Assembly (NCBI RefSeq): GCF_019139815.1
Contig: NZ_CP077079.1
Location: 186,001 to 250,000 of the forward strand
From: Pseudomonas asgharzadehiana
GTDB taxonomy: Bacteria > Pseudomonadota > Gammaproteobacteria > Pseudomonadales > Pseudomonadaceae
Reading direction: 5' to 3'
Length of the DNA stretch: 64,000 bases
The notes beneath the pieces are model-generated. The model ran no database searches. It saw only the letters and a program-made list of their open reading frames with translations, and was not told the origin of the DNA. Of the stretch, positions 12,672 to 22,682 are shown in pieces. Every line of letters begins with the position of its first letter. The stretch's first letter is position 1. The position numbers and the translations under genes were made by a program.

Positions 12672-13394
12672 TTAGCCATTGGTTCCCGTCGCGACGCTCT
12701 CCAATCGGTACCCGTACCCATAGATCGTCAACAACTGCCAACCTCTATCTGCGGTGAGGCCAAGCTTGTTGCGCAAGCGATAGATGTGGGTGTCCAACGG
12801 CCTGGACGACACCATTTCTTCGTGCGTCCAGAACCGCTCGTACAGATATTCGCGGGACAGCGGCCGAGCCAGGTTGGCAAACAGGCAGCTGGCAAGGCGG
12901 TACTCGCGCTCAGTAAGGTTGATGGGTTTACCAGCACGTGTGACGGTCAATTCCGCGTCGTCGAAGGTCAAGTCGTTGAAGCTCTGCACCTCATGGGTTG
13001 CTGATTTCTGCAGGCCGTGCCGACGCAGAACAGCGGTGACCCGGGCCTTCAGTTCATTCGGGCGAAAAGGCTTGCTGACGTAATCGTCGGCGCCGCTGTT
13101 CAGTGCGGTGACGATATCGCTCTCGGCATCGCGGCTGGTCAGCATGATCACCGCCGGTGGCGATTCCATGTGTTCACGGGTCCAGCGCAGTAGTGCAATG
13201 CCGGTGATATCAGGTAGTTGCCAATCGAGTATCAGCAGGTCGAAGGTTTCACGACGTAATTGGCGCAACAGGTCTTCACCGCGTTCGAAGCAATGCAGGG
13301 ACCAAGGCTGTTCGGCGGTGCTGGGGATTTGTCGCAGTGTCTGTTCCACCCGGCGCAATTCCGCGGGTTCGTCATCCAGTATTGCGACACGCAT
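12672..13394 (-). CDS. OmpR-family response regulator
   Basis: DNA-binding response regulator of 240 residues. The receiver domain has the acidic pair D7-D8, the phosphate acceptor D57 in LLILDWQLPD, the LTSRD switch Thr/Ser region near 85, and the conserved Lys in DYVSKPFRPNELKARV. The C-terminal half is a winged helix with NLTEREYRLASCLF and the ending YGYGYRLE. The ATG at 13392-13394 is preferred because it starts directly at the receiver (MRVAILDDEP) and has AAGGA upstream. It is divergent from the CHASE2 kinase gene at 13850, its likely partner. Its targets are unknown. Confidence 0.9.
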   Translation of the reverse strand: MRVAILDDEPAELRRVEQTLRQIPSTAEQPWSLHCFERGEDLLRQLRRETFDLLILDWQLPDITGIALLRWTREHMESPPAVIMLTSRDAESDIVTALNSGADDYVSKPFRPNELKARVTAVLRRHGLQKSATHEVQSFNDLTFDDAELTVTRAGKPINLTEREYRLASCLFANLARPLSREYLYERFWTHEEMVSSRPLDTHIYRLRNKLGLTADRGWQLLTIYGYGYRLESVATGTNG

Positions 13395-13849
13395 GGGAGG
13401 GTCCTTTCTTTTTGAAGAGTCGGCAGTCATTGGCCTATTTCGATTGAAGGCGCTTACTGCATAGATGCCGGTCGGTGAATCTGAAGAATTGTGTTCGGAT
13501 TCGTCGACCCCTCGGATCTCTCGGTACGCTGGATCAATACGCGATTAACCCATTAAAAGTCCTTGATACCTCGCAAGGAAAGATACCGGCTCCGGACCGT
13601 AAGGAAAAGGATCAGCCGACGCGTGCGCTGTCGTAAACTCCTGTGCCCTGTGAGTGGATGTCTATCGGAATTCCCGCTGTTCTGAACATCGAGCCGGATA
13701 GTTTTCCATCGTTTGAAAAATGAGCTTCACTTGGGCACAAAGCGTCGTTCTATGACATGGGGTGTCGGCTGACGGCGGTCACCGCCTTGAGGGGGAAACG
13801 GGTCTATGCCATTTACTACCATTCGCCAACAGCACAGGCGCACTGACCG
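13395..13849. other. Divergent intergenic region, no gene seen
   Basis: This 455-base gap lies between the response regulator and kinase genes and must carry both promoters. I found no convincing reading frame, RNA gene, long repeat or recognisable operator in it. Confidence 0.6.
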
Positions 13850-16132
13850 ATGATGCTTTGGGGCAAAGCCGAAAAACGTCAACCTACCCACGCCCAGCGT
13901 TTGTTCCGGGGCCTGGTACGTGAGTGGTTGTGGATAGGTTTGCTGCTGCTGCCGATCACTGCCTATCTCTCGATGAGCCCCGGCCTTGCCCTGAACAACC
14001 CGCTATACAACAGTCTTCGCCGTGTGGCCCCACTGCCGATGGACCCGCGCATCTTGCTGGTGACCATCGACGACTCCAGCTTGAAAAAGCTCGGCCAATG
14101 GCCCTGGCCCCGTAGCCTGCATGCCGACCTGATTGACCGCCTGAGCGCCGCGCAGCCAGCTGCAATTTTGTTCGATGTGATTTTCAGCGAACCCGGCGAC
14201 CCTACTCGTGACAAACGCCTGGCCGACGCGGTATGCAACGCAGGTAATGTGCTGTTGCCTCTGGCCCGTGATGATTCCATCAGCTACGGCCAATCCGACG
14301 CACAGATGCTGCCGCTGCTCAAATGTGCCAAAGGGGTCGGGCATATCAATGTGGAGGCGGACAGCGATGGAGTGGTGCGCAGCCTGTACCTGCGCGAAGG
14401 TCCACCGGACGCCATGGCCCCTCAATTGGCGTGGCTGGCCTTTGCCATGAGCGGCCAACCGTCGCAGATGCCGGGGCAGTCCGAGCAGCCGAACGGCCAG
14501 GACTGGCACCGCGATCATGCCGTTCGAATCCCGTTTATCGACCCTGACACTCATTTTTCGAGTGTGTCGTATGTCAGCGTATTAAGCGGGGAGATCCCTC
14601 CAGAACAACTGCGCAACCGCCTGATTCTGGTGGGTGCAACAGCGTCGGGGATGGGCGAGCGCTTTGTCACACCGCTTTCGCCTTTGGCGGGTACTACGGC
14701 GGGGGTGGAAATCCAGGCCAACGTACTCAATGGTTTGCTGCAGGGGCGCAGCATCGTGGATCTGCCTAGGTGGCTCTCGGCCGTGATGGCAACGTCATGG
14801 GTGGCGTTGTTGCTGGGTCTGCTGCTGTACCGTGCACGCTATGCGCTGTGGATGACCATGGGATGCATGATTGCGGCGTTGGTCGTGTCCGCCCTGCTGT
14901 TGCGGTTGGGCCACTGGTGGCCGCCCGCGGCCTGCTTGATCGGCTTGCTGCTCAGCTACTTGATCTGGAATTGGCGCCGTCTCAGCGTAATCCTCGCCTA
15001 CTTCGGCTGGGAATTGGCGCGTCTGGATGACGAGCCCAAGGTCTTGCCTGAACGCCGCCGCGCACCTGCGAGCAACGGGGATGTATTGCAGGACCGTATC
15101 TTTGCCCTTGAGCAAGCGGTCAGTCGTACGCGAGACACCCGACGCTTTATGGCCGATGGGCTGGAATGCCTGCCTGTCGCGACGCTGATCGCGGACACCC
15201 AAGGCAATATCCTGCTGGCTAACCGTATTGCGCGCGACGTGTTCGGCAATGAGCTGGTCAGTCAAAACCTCCTGGAGCAGTTGGTTGACCTCGGTTATCC
15301 ACCCTTGCACAACGGCGTGCGCCCTGCCCTGTCGGCGTTGGCGCTCGTCGAGTTTCGCGATATCCACCAGCGCAGCCTGCGCATGGAGCTGGCTCCGTTA
15401 TTGCCTGCCGAAGGTGATGTAGCGCTGGGATGGCTGTTGAGCCTCACTGACTTGAGTAAGGAACGCGAGGCGCAGCAACACCGCGAAACCATGTTGCGCT
15501 TTCTTTCCCACGACCTGCGTGCGCCGCATTCGGCGATCCTTGCGCTGCTGGATGTGCACAACGCTGAGTCGCCGGTATTTGCCCTGATCGAGCAGCAGGT
15601 ACGTCGTGCCTTGAGCCTGACTGAGTCGTTCGTCCAACTGGCTAAAGCCGAAGCCGATGGCTACCAGTTTCAACCGACGCTGTTCGCCATGCTGGTGATG
15701 GATGCCTTTGACCAAGTGGCGCTGATCGCCCAGCTCAAGGGCATTCATCTGGTTCATGATCTGGATGAGGCTGATGAAGGGATGGTCTGTGCTGACCAAT
15801 CGCTACTCACGCGCGCGTTGTTCAACGTGCTGGAAAATGCCATCAAATATTCCCCATCCGGTACTACCGTGAGGTTGCGGCACGGCAGCGCGCAAGGCTG
15901 GTTGGAATGTCGCATCAGCGATCAGGGGCCAGGGATAGCAGCCAAGGATTTACCGGAGTTGTTCAGCCAGTACAAGCGCTTCGATTCGGCCCAGGGCAGT
16001 GAAGGGCTGGGGTTGGGGCTGACCATGGTCAAGGCGGTCGTGGAACGTCACGGAGGGCGTGTGGAGTGTGAAAGCGCAGTGGGCAAAGGCACCACGTTCA
16101 GTCTGCAGTTGCCGTTGCTGGATGACTGCTGA
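13850..16132 (+). CDS. CHASE2-domain sensor histidine kinase
   Basis: Membrane sensor kinase of 760 residues. One membrane segment (about 25-42) leads to an extracytoplasmic CHASE2 domain (about 45-300; ILLVTIDDSSLKKLGQWPWPRS and FDVIFSEPGDPTRDKRLADA are typical). Three closely spaced membrane helices follow (about 305-375), then a PAS-like segment (about 430-540), the H-box FLSHDLRAPHSAIL with the phosphorylated His near 554, and an ATPase domain with N-box NVLENAIKYSPSG and G-boxes DQGPGIA and GLGLGLTMVKAVVERHGG. Tandem ATG codons open the frame. Its partner is probably the divergent regulator. The signal sensed by CHASE2 is not known. Confidence 0.9.
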   Translation: MMLWGKAEKRQPTHAQRLFRGLVREWLWIGLLLLPITAYLSMSPGLALNNPLYNSLRRVAPLPMDPRILLVTIDDSSLKKLGQWPWPRSLHADLIDRLSAAQPAAILFDVIFSEPGDPTRDKRLADAVCNAGNVLLPLARDDSISYGQSDAQMLPLLKCAKGVGHINVEADSDGVVRSLYLREGPPDAMAPQLAWLAFAMSGQPSQMPGQSEQPNGQDWHRDHAVRIPFIDPDTHFSSVSYVSVLSGEIPPEQLRNRLILVGATASGMGERFVTPLSPLAGTTAGVEIQANVLNGLLQGRSIVDLPRWLSAVMATSWVALLLGLLLYRARYALWMTMGCMIAALVVSALLLRLGHWWPPAACLIGLLLSYLIWNWRRLSVILAYFGWELARLDDEPKVLPERRRAPASNGDVLQDRIFALEQAVSRTRDTRRFMADGLECLPVATLIADTQGNILLANRIARDVFGNELVSQNLLEQLVDLGYPPLHNGVRPALSALALVEFRDIHQRSLRMELAPLLPAEGDVALGWLLSLTDLSKEREAQQHRETMLRFLSHDLRAPHSAILALLDVHNAESPVFALIEQQVRRALSLTESFVQLAKAEADGYQFQPTLFAMLVMDAFDQVALIAQLKGIHLVHDLDEADEGMVCADQSLLTRALFNVLENAIKYSPSGTTVRLRHGSAQGWLECRISDQGPGIAAKDLPELFSQYKRFDSAQGSEGLGLGLTMVKAVVERHGGRVECESAVGKGTTFSLQLPLLDDC

Positions 16133-16154
16133 AACGTGCTGTTCGGCTGTGTAT

Positions 16155-16184
16155 AAAAAACCGGTCACAAGGACCGGTTTTTTT
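16155..16184 (+). terminator. Rho-independent terminator after the CHASE2 kinase gene
   Basis: Arms AAACCGGTC and GACCGGTTT with a 5-base loop, flanked by A and T runs. The symmetry means it could also end leftward transcription. A perfect DnaA box TTATCCACA lies a little downstream at 16298-16306. Confidence 0.88.
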
Positions 16185-16311
16185 ATGAGGAAAAAACTTA
16201 TGCACGTTTTCCGGAATTTTATGACCTTGAGAAATATGTATGTAAATCAGCGCGTTATGAACAAAAAAAGCCAATTTGCCAACAAAGCGTACACAGGTTA
16301 TCCACAGTTGC

Positions 16312-17082
16312 TCATACCACCGGTGTATCCACCACCACCGGTTCCGGCGGGAGGGAACCCATGGCCCGTTGCTGCGCTTCATTCCAGGCCTGGGCACGCT
16401 CATTCAGCGTGGCAATGGCGCGTGGGCCCTCGCCTTCTGCGTACATGGGTTCGCCAATCACCACGGTGATGGTGCCTTCGCGTTTTGCCCAGCCGGTTTT
16501 CGGCCAGAATTTACCGGCGTTATGCGCAATCGGTAACACCGGCAGGTGAGCGTTAACCGCCAACGCCGTACCGCCGCGGGAGAATTTGCCCACGGTACCA
16601 AAGGGCACCCGTGTACCTTCCGGGAAGATCAGTACCCACACGCCATCCTTGAGCAGCTCGTCACCCTTCTTGGCCACATGCTTGAGCGCCGCCTTGGGGT
16701 TGTCCCGGTCGATGGCGATAGGACGCAACATGGCCATGGCCCAGCCGAAGAACGGCACATACAGCAGCTCGCGCTTGAGCACCTGGCTCAGGGGCGAGAA
16801 GTACGCCGAGAGAAAGAATGTTTCCCAGGTGCTCTGGTGGTTCGACAGAATCACGCAGGGCTGGTCCGGGACGTTTTCAGCGCCCTTGATCTCGAAACGA
16901 ATGTTCAGGAACACCTTGGTCAGCCACAACGCGCAGCGGCACCAATAAACGTTGATAAAGCGATAGCGCGCCTTGAACGGCAAAAACGGCGCAATAAAAA
17001 AGCTCAGGGTGCACCAGAGAAGCGAACTGGTGCCCAGCAGCAGGTAAAAGAAAAAGGTTCTGATGGCCTGCAAGATCGACAT
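16312..17082 (-). CDS. 1-acyl-sn-glycerol-3-phosphate acyltransferase (PlsC/HdtS-like)
   Basis: Membrane-bound lysophosphatidic acid acyltransferase of 256 residues. An N-terminal hydrophobic segment (about 8-35) is followed by the catalytic block ILSNHQSTWETFF, an HX4E form of the usual HX4D motif, and by FPEGTRVPFG, the substrate-binding motif. The start MSILQAIRTFFFYLLLG is chosen because the upstream in-frame codons are not membrane-like. It is the counterpart of the gene known in P. fluorescens F113 as hdtS, reported to yield acyl-homoserine lactones; that activity cannot be judged here. It follows gmhB on the minus strand by 83 bases. Confidence 0.9.
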   Translation of the reverse strand: MSILQAIRTFFFYLLLGTSSLLWCTLSFFIAPFLPFKARYRFINVYWCRCALWLTKVFLNIRFEIKGAENVPDQPCVILSNHQSTWETFFLSAYFSPLSQVLKRELLYVPFFGWAMAMLRPIAIDRDNPKAALKHVAKKGDELLKDGVWVLIFPEGTRVPFGTVGKFSRGGTALAVNAHLPVLPIAHNAGKFWPKTGWAKREGTITVVIGEPMYAEGEGPRAIATLNERAQAWNEAQQRAMGSLPPEPVVVDTPVV

Positions 17083-17165
17083 GGCGGCATTTACCGTTGC
17101 GGGACACGGCCCGCCTGTTGAAAAGCGCACTCCCGAACAATCCTTGATCAGGAAGTCGAGGGCAG

Positions 17166-17702
17166 CTAGTTGTTGATAAGTTCTGCGGCAACTGCCGCAA
17201 GATCGTCAAAAATCAATGTGCCTACCGGCAGGTTTTTCGCCTGGGTCTTCTCGCCTTTTCCGGTTTTTACCAAAACGGGTTGAGAGTCGACGGCGTTGGC
17301 CGCCTCCAGGTCACCGAGGCTGTCCCCGACGAACCATATCCCAGCTAGCGGCACGTTGTAATGTTCTGCAATGGTTTTCAACATGCCCGGTTTGGGCTTG
17401 CGGCAATCGCAGCCCTCATCCGGCCCGTGGGGGCAGTAAACCACCAGCCCCACCTCGCCGCCCTGCTCCGCCACTAACGTGCGCAAGCGCGCGTGCATGG
17501 CGTCCAGGGTGGCAATGTCGTAGTAGCCACGGGCAATGCCGGACTGGTTGGTGGCGATGGCCACGGTCCAGCCGGCCTTGCTCAACTGCGCGATGGCCTC
17601 GATCGAGCCGGGCAGTGGAATCCACTCCGCCACCGACTTGATGTAAGCGTCGGAGTCGTAATTGATCACCCCGTCCCGATCGAGAATCAGCAGTTTCAAC
17701 AT
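17166..17702 (-). CDS. gmhB: GmhB, D-glycero-D-manno-heptose-1,7-bisphosphate 7-phosphatase
   Basis: HAD-family phosphatase of ADP-heptose synthesis for the LPS core. 178 residues with motif I LDRDGVINYD at residues 7-16, motif II ATNQSGIARG, the zinc-binding loop CPHGPDEGCDCRKPKPGM, and motif IV FVGDSLGDLEAA. It sits 3 bases after glyS on the minus strand and is probably in one transcript with glyQ-glyS. Confidence 0.93.
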   Translation of the reverse strand: MLKLLILDRDGVINYDSDAYIKSVAEWIPLPGSIEAIAQLSKAGWTVAIATNQSGIARGYYDIATLDAMHARLRTLVAEQGGEVGLVVYCPHGPDEGCDCRKPKPGMLKTIAEHYNVPLAGIWFVGDSLGDLEAANAVDSQPVLVKTGKGEKTQAKNLPVGTLIFDDLAAVAAELINN

Positions 17703-17705
17703 GGG

Positions 17706-19760
17706 TCAGCTCAGCGTCGAGATGTCAGCGATGTTGACGAACAAGCCACGCAGACGCGCCAGCATGGCGTAGCGGTTTTTCCGCACGCCGGCATCTTCGG
17801 CATTGATCATCACCGCTTCAAAGAACGCATCCACCGGCTCACGCAAGGTGGCCAGGCGCGCCAGGGCTTCGGCGTAGTTGCGTTCGGCAATCAGCGGCTT
17901 CACTGCGTTTTCTGCCTTGGCGATGGCCGAGTTCAGCGAGAACTCCTTGGCATCGGCAAACAGGCCTGGGTCTACGTCGGCATTGCCCAGGCCTTCGGCC
18001 TTGCTCAGCAGGTTCGACACACGTTTGTTCACGGCGGCCAGCGCATCGGCTTCCGGCAGTTTGCGGAACGCTTGCACGGCTTGCACACGCTGATCGAAAT
18101 CCAGCGCCGAAGCCGGTTGCAGGGCACGTACCGACAGGTAGACGGAAACGTCCACGCCTTCGTCTTCATAACGCGCACGCAGGCGGTCGAACACAAACTC
18201 CAGCACTTGCTCAGCCAGGCCGGCTTGCTTGACCTTGGCGCCGAACTGGCCGACGGCGAACACCACGGCCTGGGTCAGGTCGAGGTCGAGTTTTTTGTCG
18301 ATCAGGATACGCAGCACGCCCAAGGCCGCGCGACGCAGGGCATAGGGGTCTTTGCTGCCGGTAGGCAGCATGCCGATACCGAAGATGCCGACCAGGGTGT
18401 CCAGTTTGTCGGCGATGGCCACGGCCGCACCGGTGAGGGTGGTCGGCAGTTCGGCGCCGGCACCGCGCGGCATGTACTGCTCGTTAAGCGCCAGGGCGAC
18501 ATCCTCCGCCTCGCCGTCGTTGAGGGCGTAGTAGTAGCCGGCAACCCCTTGCATCTCAGGGAATTCGCCAACCATCTCGGTGGCCAGGTCGCACTTGGAC
18601 AGCAAGCCCGCACGCGCGGCCCAGGCTGCGTCACCACCAATGCGCGGGGCAATGTAGGCCGCCAGCTTGGAAACACGTACGGCCTTGTCGTAGACGCTGC
18701 CGAGTTTTTCCTGGAACACCACGTTTTGCAGGCGCAGGTTGAAGTCTTCGAGCTTCTGCTTCTTGTCTTGCTTGAAGAAAAACTCGGCGTCGGTCAGGCG
18801 CGGGCGAACGACTTTCTCGTTACCGGCGATGATCTGCTGCGGGTCCTTGCTCTCGATGTTGGCCACGGTGATAAAGCGCGGCAGCAACTTGCCGTCCACG
18901 TCCAACAGGCAGAAGTACTTCTGGTTGTCCTGCATGGTGGTGATCAGGGCTTCCTGCGGCACGTCGAGGAAACGCTCTTCGAACGAGCACACCAGTGGCA
19001 CCGGCCACTCGACCAGCGCGGTCACTTCGTCAAGCAGGCTTGGCGGCACGATGGCGGTGCCTTCCTGCAGACGGGCCAGCTCTTCGGTGCGCTTGCTGAT
19101 CAGCTCGCGACGCTCGTTGGCGTCCGCCAGCACATAGGCTGCACGCAAATCGCTGAGGTAGTTGGCCGGCGAGGTAATACGCACGCTTTGCGGATGATGG
19201 AAGCGGTGACCACGGGAGTCACGGCCAGCCTTCTGGGCGAGGATGGTGCAATCGATGACCTGGTCACCGAGCAGCATCACCAGCCACTGGGTTGGGCGTA
19301 CGAACTCTTCCTTGCGGGCACCCCAGCGCATGCGCTTGGGGATAGGCAGGTCATTCAGGGAATCTTCGACGATAGTCGGCAACAGGCTGGCGGTGGGCTT
19401 GCCGGTGATGACCTGGCTGAAGCGCAGTTTCGGACCGCTTTGGTCGATCTCGCTCAGCTCCACGCCACACTTCTTGGCAAAACCAAGGGCGGCCTGGGTT
19501 GGGTTGCCATCGGCGTCGAACGCGGCCTGGCGCGGTGGGCCGTCGAGGTTGATGCTGCGGTCCGGCTGCTGGGTTTCCAGCGCGGTCAGCAATACCGCCA
19601 GGCGGCGCGGCGCGGCGTAGACCTTCTTGGCTTCAAATTTCAGGCCGGCGGTGTGCAGGCCTTTTTCGATACCGGCCAGGAATGCCTCGGCCAAGGTATT
19701 GAGCGCCTTGGGTGGCAGCTCTTCAGTGCCCAGTTCAACCAGGAAATCTTGAGCACTCAT
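17706..19760 (-). CDS. glyS: GlyS, glycyl-tRNA synthetase beta subunit
   Basis: Beta subunit of the alpha2beta2 bacterial glycyl-tRNA synthetase. 684 residues with the conserved start [36 protein letters not shown] in the first half, and the C-terminal anticodon-binding-like region ending [16 protein letters not shown]. It overlaps the end of glyQ by 4 bases (ATGA type), so the two subunits are translationally coupled. Confidence 0.97.
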   Translation of the reverse strand: MSAQDFLVELGTEELPPKALNTLAEAFLAGIEKGLHTAGLKFEAKKVYAAPRRLAVLLTALETQQPDRSINLDGPPRQAAFDADGNPTQAALGFAKKCGVELSEIDQSGPKLRFSQVITGKPTASLLPTIVEDSLNDLPIPKRMRWGARKEEFVRPTQWLVMLLGDQVIDCTILAQKAGRDSRGHRFHHPQSVRITSPANYLSDLRAAYVLADANERRELISKRTEELARLQEGTAIVPPSLLDEVTALVEWPVPLVCSFEERFLDVPQEALITTMQDNQKYFCLLDVDGKLLPRFITVANIESKDPQQIIAGNEKVVRPRLTDAEFFFKQDKKQKLEDFNLRLQNVVFQEKLGSVYDKAVRVSKLAAYIAPRIGGDAAWAARAGLLSKCDLATEMVGEFPEMQGVAGYYYALNDGEAEDVALALNEQYMPRGAGAELPTTLTGAAVAIADKLDTLVGIFGIGMLPTGSKDPYALRRAALGVLRILIDKKLDLDLTQAVVFAVGQFGAKVKQAGLAEQVLEFVFDRLRARYEDEGVDVSVYLSVRALQPASALDFDQRVQAVQAFRKLPEADALAAVNKRVSNLLSKAEGLGNADVDPGLFADAKEFSLNSAIAKAENAVKPLIAERNYAEALARLATLREPVDAFFEAVMINAEDAGVRKNRYAMLARLRGLFVNIADISTLS

Positions 19761-20710
19761 TGTGCAGCCTCCAGCTTAGCCAACACTTCATCACGCAGGT
19801 CCGGGGTGGCCATCGGGAAGCCCAGCTTGGCGCGAGCCAGCAGGTAGGCTTGGGCGACGGAACGTGCCAGGGTGCGTACACGCAGGATGTATTGCTGGCG
19901 CGCGGTCACCGAGATGGCACGGCGAGCATCCAGCAGGTTGAAGGTATGGGACGCCTTCAACACCATTTCATAGCTCGGCAACGGCAGCGGCTGGTCGAGT
20001 TCGATCAGGCGCTTGGCTTCGCTTTCATAGAAATCGAACAGTTCGAACAGCTTGTCGACGTTGGTGTGTTCGAAGTTATAGGTCGATTGCTCCACTTCGT
20101 TCTGGTGGAACACGTCGCCGTAGGTCACTTTGCCGAACGGGCCGTCAGCCCACACCAGGTCGTAGACCGAGTCCACGCCTTGCAGGTACATGGCCAGGCG
20201 CTCCAGGCCGTAGGTGATTTCGCCGGTCACCGGGTAGCACTCGATGCCGCCCGCTTGCTGGAAGTAAGTGAATTGCGTCACTTCCATGCCATTGAGCCAG
20301 ACCTCCCAGCCCAGGCCCCAGGCGCCCAGGGTTGGCGATTCCCAGTTGTCTTCGACGAAACGGATGTCGTGGACCAGTGGGTCCAGGCCGACATGTTTCA
20401 ACGAGCCCAGGTACAGTTCCTGGAAGTTGTCCGGGTTCGGCTTCAGTACTACCTGGAACTGGTAGTAGTGCTGCAGACGGTTCGGGTTTTCGCCGTAGCG
20501 GCCGTCAGTCGGGCGGCGACTGGGTTGCACATAAGCGGCGTTCCAGGTTTCCGGGCCGATGGCCCGCAGGAAGGTAGCGGTGTGGAAAGTGCCGGCGCCT
20601 ACTTCCATATCGTAGGGCTGAAGTACCACACAACCTTGCTCGGCCCAGTATTGCTGGAGGGCGAGGATCAAGTCTTGGAAGGTACGCACGGCTGGCGTAG
20701 GCTGGCTCAC
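19757..20710 (-). CDS. glyQ: GlyQ, glycyl-tRNA synthetase alpha subunit
   Basis: Catalytic alpha subunit of glycyl-tRNA synthetase. 317 residues beginning with the family sequence [18 protein letters not shown], with [20 protein letters not shown] and [16 protein letters not shown]. Two in-frame GTG codons are possible (20719 and 20710); 20710 is chosen because AGGTGA lies at a good distance from it. It is divergent from tag, with an 81-base gap between them. Confidence 0.96.
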   Translation of the reverse strand: MSQPTPAVRTFQDLILALQQYWAEQGCVVLQPYDMEVGAGTFHTATFLRAIGPETWNAAYVQPSRRPTDGRYGENPNRLQHYYQFQVVLKPNPDNFQELYLGSLKHVGLDPLVHDIRFVEDNWESPTLGAWGLGWEVWLNGMEVTQFTYFQQAGGIECYPVTGEITYGLERLAMYLQGVDSVYDLVWADGPFGKVTYGDVFHQNEVEQSTYNFEHTNVDKLFELFDFYESEAKRLIELDQPLPLPSYEMVLKASHTFNLLDARRAISVTARQQYILRVRTLARSVAQAYLLARAKLGFPMATPDLRDEVLAKLEAAQ

Positions 20711-20791
20711 GAAATTCACCTGTTACTTGGGCTGCGATTTAAAGAGCGGGAGTATACCCGATTCGGCCCCGCCACCACTCCCTGGAGCCTT

Positions 20792-21349
20792 ATGCCACGC
20801 TGCTTTTGGTGTTCTGAAGATCCGCTGTACATGGCTTATCACGATCAAGAGTGGGGAACGCCGCTGCGCGATGCGCAGGGTTTGTTCGAGTTGCTTTTAC
20901 TCGAAGGGTTCCAGGCGGGCCTGTCCTGGATCACCGTTTTACGCAAACGCGAGCATTATCGAAAGGTCTTGTTCGGGTTCGATGCGCACCGCCTGGCGCG
21001 CTTGAGCGATGCCGAGATCGAAGCTCTGATGCTCGATCCGGGCATCGTGCGTAACCGTCTCAAGCTCAACGCCACCCGGCGCAACGCCGCCGCCTGGCTG
21101 GCGTTGGAAGATCCGGTGGGCTTGCTCTGGTCGTTCGTCGGCGGGGTGCCCAAGGTCAACCACTTCAAGGACCGCAGCGAAGTCCCGGCGATTACGCCAG
21201 AGGCTGAAGCGATGAGCAAAGCGCTGAAAAAAGCCGGCTTCACCTTCGTTGGGCCCACCATCTGCTACGCGTTCATGCAGGCTTCGGGCATGGTCATGGA
21301 CCACACTCAGGACTGCGACCGTTACGCGGACTTGGCCAACGCCGGTTAG
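20792..21349 (+). CDS. tag: DNA-3-methyladenine glycosylase I
   Basis: Removes 3-methyladenine from alkylated DNA. 185 residues with the Tag zinc-snap residues C4 and H17 near the N-terminus (PRCFWCSEDPLYMAYHDQEW) and the matching His and Cys in MDHTQDC at the C-terminus. LLLEGFQAGLSWITVLRKR is the family core. The frame is open far upstream antisense to glyQ, but only the ATG at 20792 gives the family N-terminus. The lpxL-like gene follows after 40 bases. Confidence 0.95.
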   Translation: MPRCFWCSEDPLYMAYHDQEWGTPLRDAQGLFELLLLEGFQAGLSWITVLRKREHYRKVLFGFDAHRLARLSDAEIEALMLDPGIVRNRLKLNATRRNAAAWLALEDPVGLLWSFVGGVPKVNHFKDRSEVPAITPEAEAMSKALKKAGFTFVGPTICYAFMQASGMVMDHTQDCDRYADLANAG

Positions 21350-21389
21350 AATGCGCGTTTTGCGCACCACACACGATCAGGAGTGACCT

Positions 21390-22277
21390 GTGGAAAAGTT
21401 AAAAGGCGCCTTGCTGGTAGGCGCTCTGCGGTTGTTTGCGCTGCTGCCCTGGCGGGCCGTCCAAGCCGTCGGCACGGCCATCGGCTGGGTCATGTGGAAA
21501 ACCCCCAACCGCTCCCGCGACACCGTGCGGATCAACCTTTCCAAATGCTTCCCGAACATGGACTCGGCCGAGCGCGAACGTCTGGTGGGCCGCAGCCTGA
21601 TGGACATCGGCAAGTCCCTGACCGAAAGCGCCTGCGCCTGGATCTGGCCGGCCCAGCGTTCCATCGACCTGGTGCGCGAAGTTGAAGGCCTGGAGGTGCT
21701 GCACGAAGCCCTGGCCTCGGGCAAGGGCGTGGTCGGCATCACCAGCCACCTGGGCAACTGGGAGGTGTTGAACCACTTCTATTGCAGCCAGTGCAAACCG
21801 ATCATTTTCTACCGCCCGCCCAAGCTCAAGGCGGTGGATGAATTGCTGCGCAAGCAACGCGTGCAACTGGGTAACCGCGTGGCCGCGTCGACCAAGGAAG
21901 GCATCCTCAGTGTCATCAAGGAAGTGCGCAAAGGCGGCCAGGTGGGCATTCCAGCGGATCCTGAACCGGCCGAATCCGCCGGGATCTTCGTGCCGTTCTT
22001 TGCCACCCAGGCGCTCACCAGCAAGTTCGTGCCGAACATGCTCGCTGGCCACAAGGCCGTAGGCGTATTCCTGCACGCGCTGCGCCTGCCCGACGGTTCC
22101 GGCTACAAAGTGATCCTGGAGGCGGCACCGCAAGACATGTACAGCACCGACACCGCCACGTCCTGCGCGGCGATGAGCAAGGTGGTGGAGCGTTATGTCG
22201 GCGCCTACCCGAGCCAGTACATGTGGAGCATGAAACGCTTCAAGAAACGCCCGCCGGGTGAAGCGCGGTGGTACTGA
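21390..22277 (+). CDS. Lipid A biosynthesis lauroyl-type acyltransferase (LpxL/HtrB family)
   Basis: Inner-membrane acyltransferase that adds a secondary acyl chain to lipid A. 295 residues with a basic/hydrophobic N-terminus and the HX4E catalytic motif in ITSHLGNWEVLNHF (about residue 115), followed by IFYRPPKLKAVDELL and GIPADPEPAESAGIFVPFF. Starts at GTG with AGGAG 7 bases upstream. It follows tag closely, as in other pseudomonads. Which position on lipid A it acylates cannot be told. Confidence 0.92.
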   Translation: MEKLKGALLVGALRLFALLPWRAVQAVGTAIGWVMWKTPNRSRDTVRINLSKCFPNMDSAERERLVGRSLMDIGKSLTESACAWIWPAQRSIDLVREVEGLEVLHEALASGKGVVGITSHLGNWEVLNHFYCSQCKPIIFYRPPKLKAVDELLRKQRVQLGNRVAASTKEGILSVIKEVRKGGQVGIPADPEPAESAGIFVPFFATQALTSKFVPNMLAGHKAVGVFLHALRLPDGSGYKVILEAAPQDMYSTDTATSCAAMSKVVERYVGAYPSQYMWSMKRFKKRPPGEARWY

Positions 22278-22310
22278 CCCACTGCTGACCCAAAGCCAAT
22301 ACAAAACCAA

Positions 22311-22340
22311 ATGTGGGAGGGGGCAAGCCCCCTCCCACAT
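22311..22340. repeat. REP palindrome
   Basis: A perfect inverted repeat with 14-base arms (ATGTGGGAGGGGGC) and a 2-base loop, followed by TTTTT. It lies between two convergent genes and may also end both transcripts. Confidence 0.9.
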
Positions 22341-22352
22341 TTTTCGATCTGC

Positions 22353-22664
22353 TTAGGCCTGGCGGTCGAGTTTCTTCAGGAACACCGTCATTTCTTTTTC
22401 GGCTTGTTTGTCGCCATGGGCCTGGGCCGCTTCGATACCCTTCTCCCACGCCTGTCGCGCTGCGGCGTTATCACCCTGCCCCAACTGCGCCTTGCCCAAC
22501 AACTTCCACGCCGCCGAATACTTCGGATCAAACTCGACGCATTTGCTTAGATGCGCCGCCGCCTTGGCGTTGTCCTTCAGGTCCAGATAACCCTTGCCCA
22601 GCCCAAAGCGCAGCAGCGAGTTATCCACACCCTTGGCGAGCATTTTTTCCAGGGATTCGAGCAT
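22353..22664 (-). CDS. Small tetratricopeptide-repeat protein
   Basis: 103-residue soluble protein with about two TPR units: NSLLRFGLGKGYLDLKDNAK and KYSAAWKLLGKAQLGQGDNA are helix pairs with the usual small/large spacing. No signal peptide or membrane segment. GGAG eight bases before the ATG at 22664 decides this start over a GTG nine bases upstream. It is the last gene of the def-fmt-rsmB-trkA group. Its partner is unknown. Confidence 0.85.
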   Translation of the reverse strand: MLESLEKMLAKGVDNSLLRFGLGKGYLDLKDNAKAAAHLSKCVEFDPKYSAAWKLLGKAQLGQGDNAAARQAWEKGIEAAQAHGDKQAEKEMTVFLKKLDRQA

Positions 22665-22682
22665 GTCGGTCACTCCGTTTGA

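Noticed and set aside
13395..13849. Possible small RNA or gene in the gap between regulator and kinase
   Set aside because: No terminator-ended hairpin, promoter pair or coding frame was convincing.
17493..19847. A 784-codon plus-strand frame opposite glyS
   Set aside because: Composition and lack of motifs show it is a shadow of glyS and glyQ.
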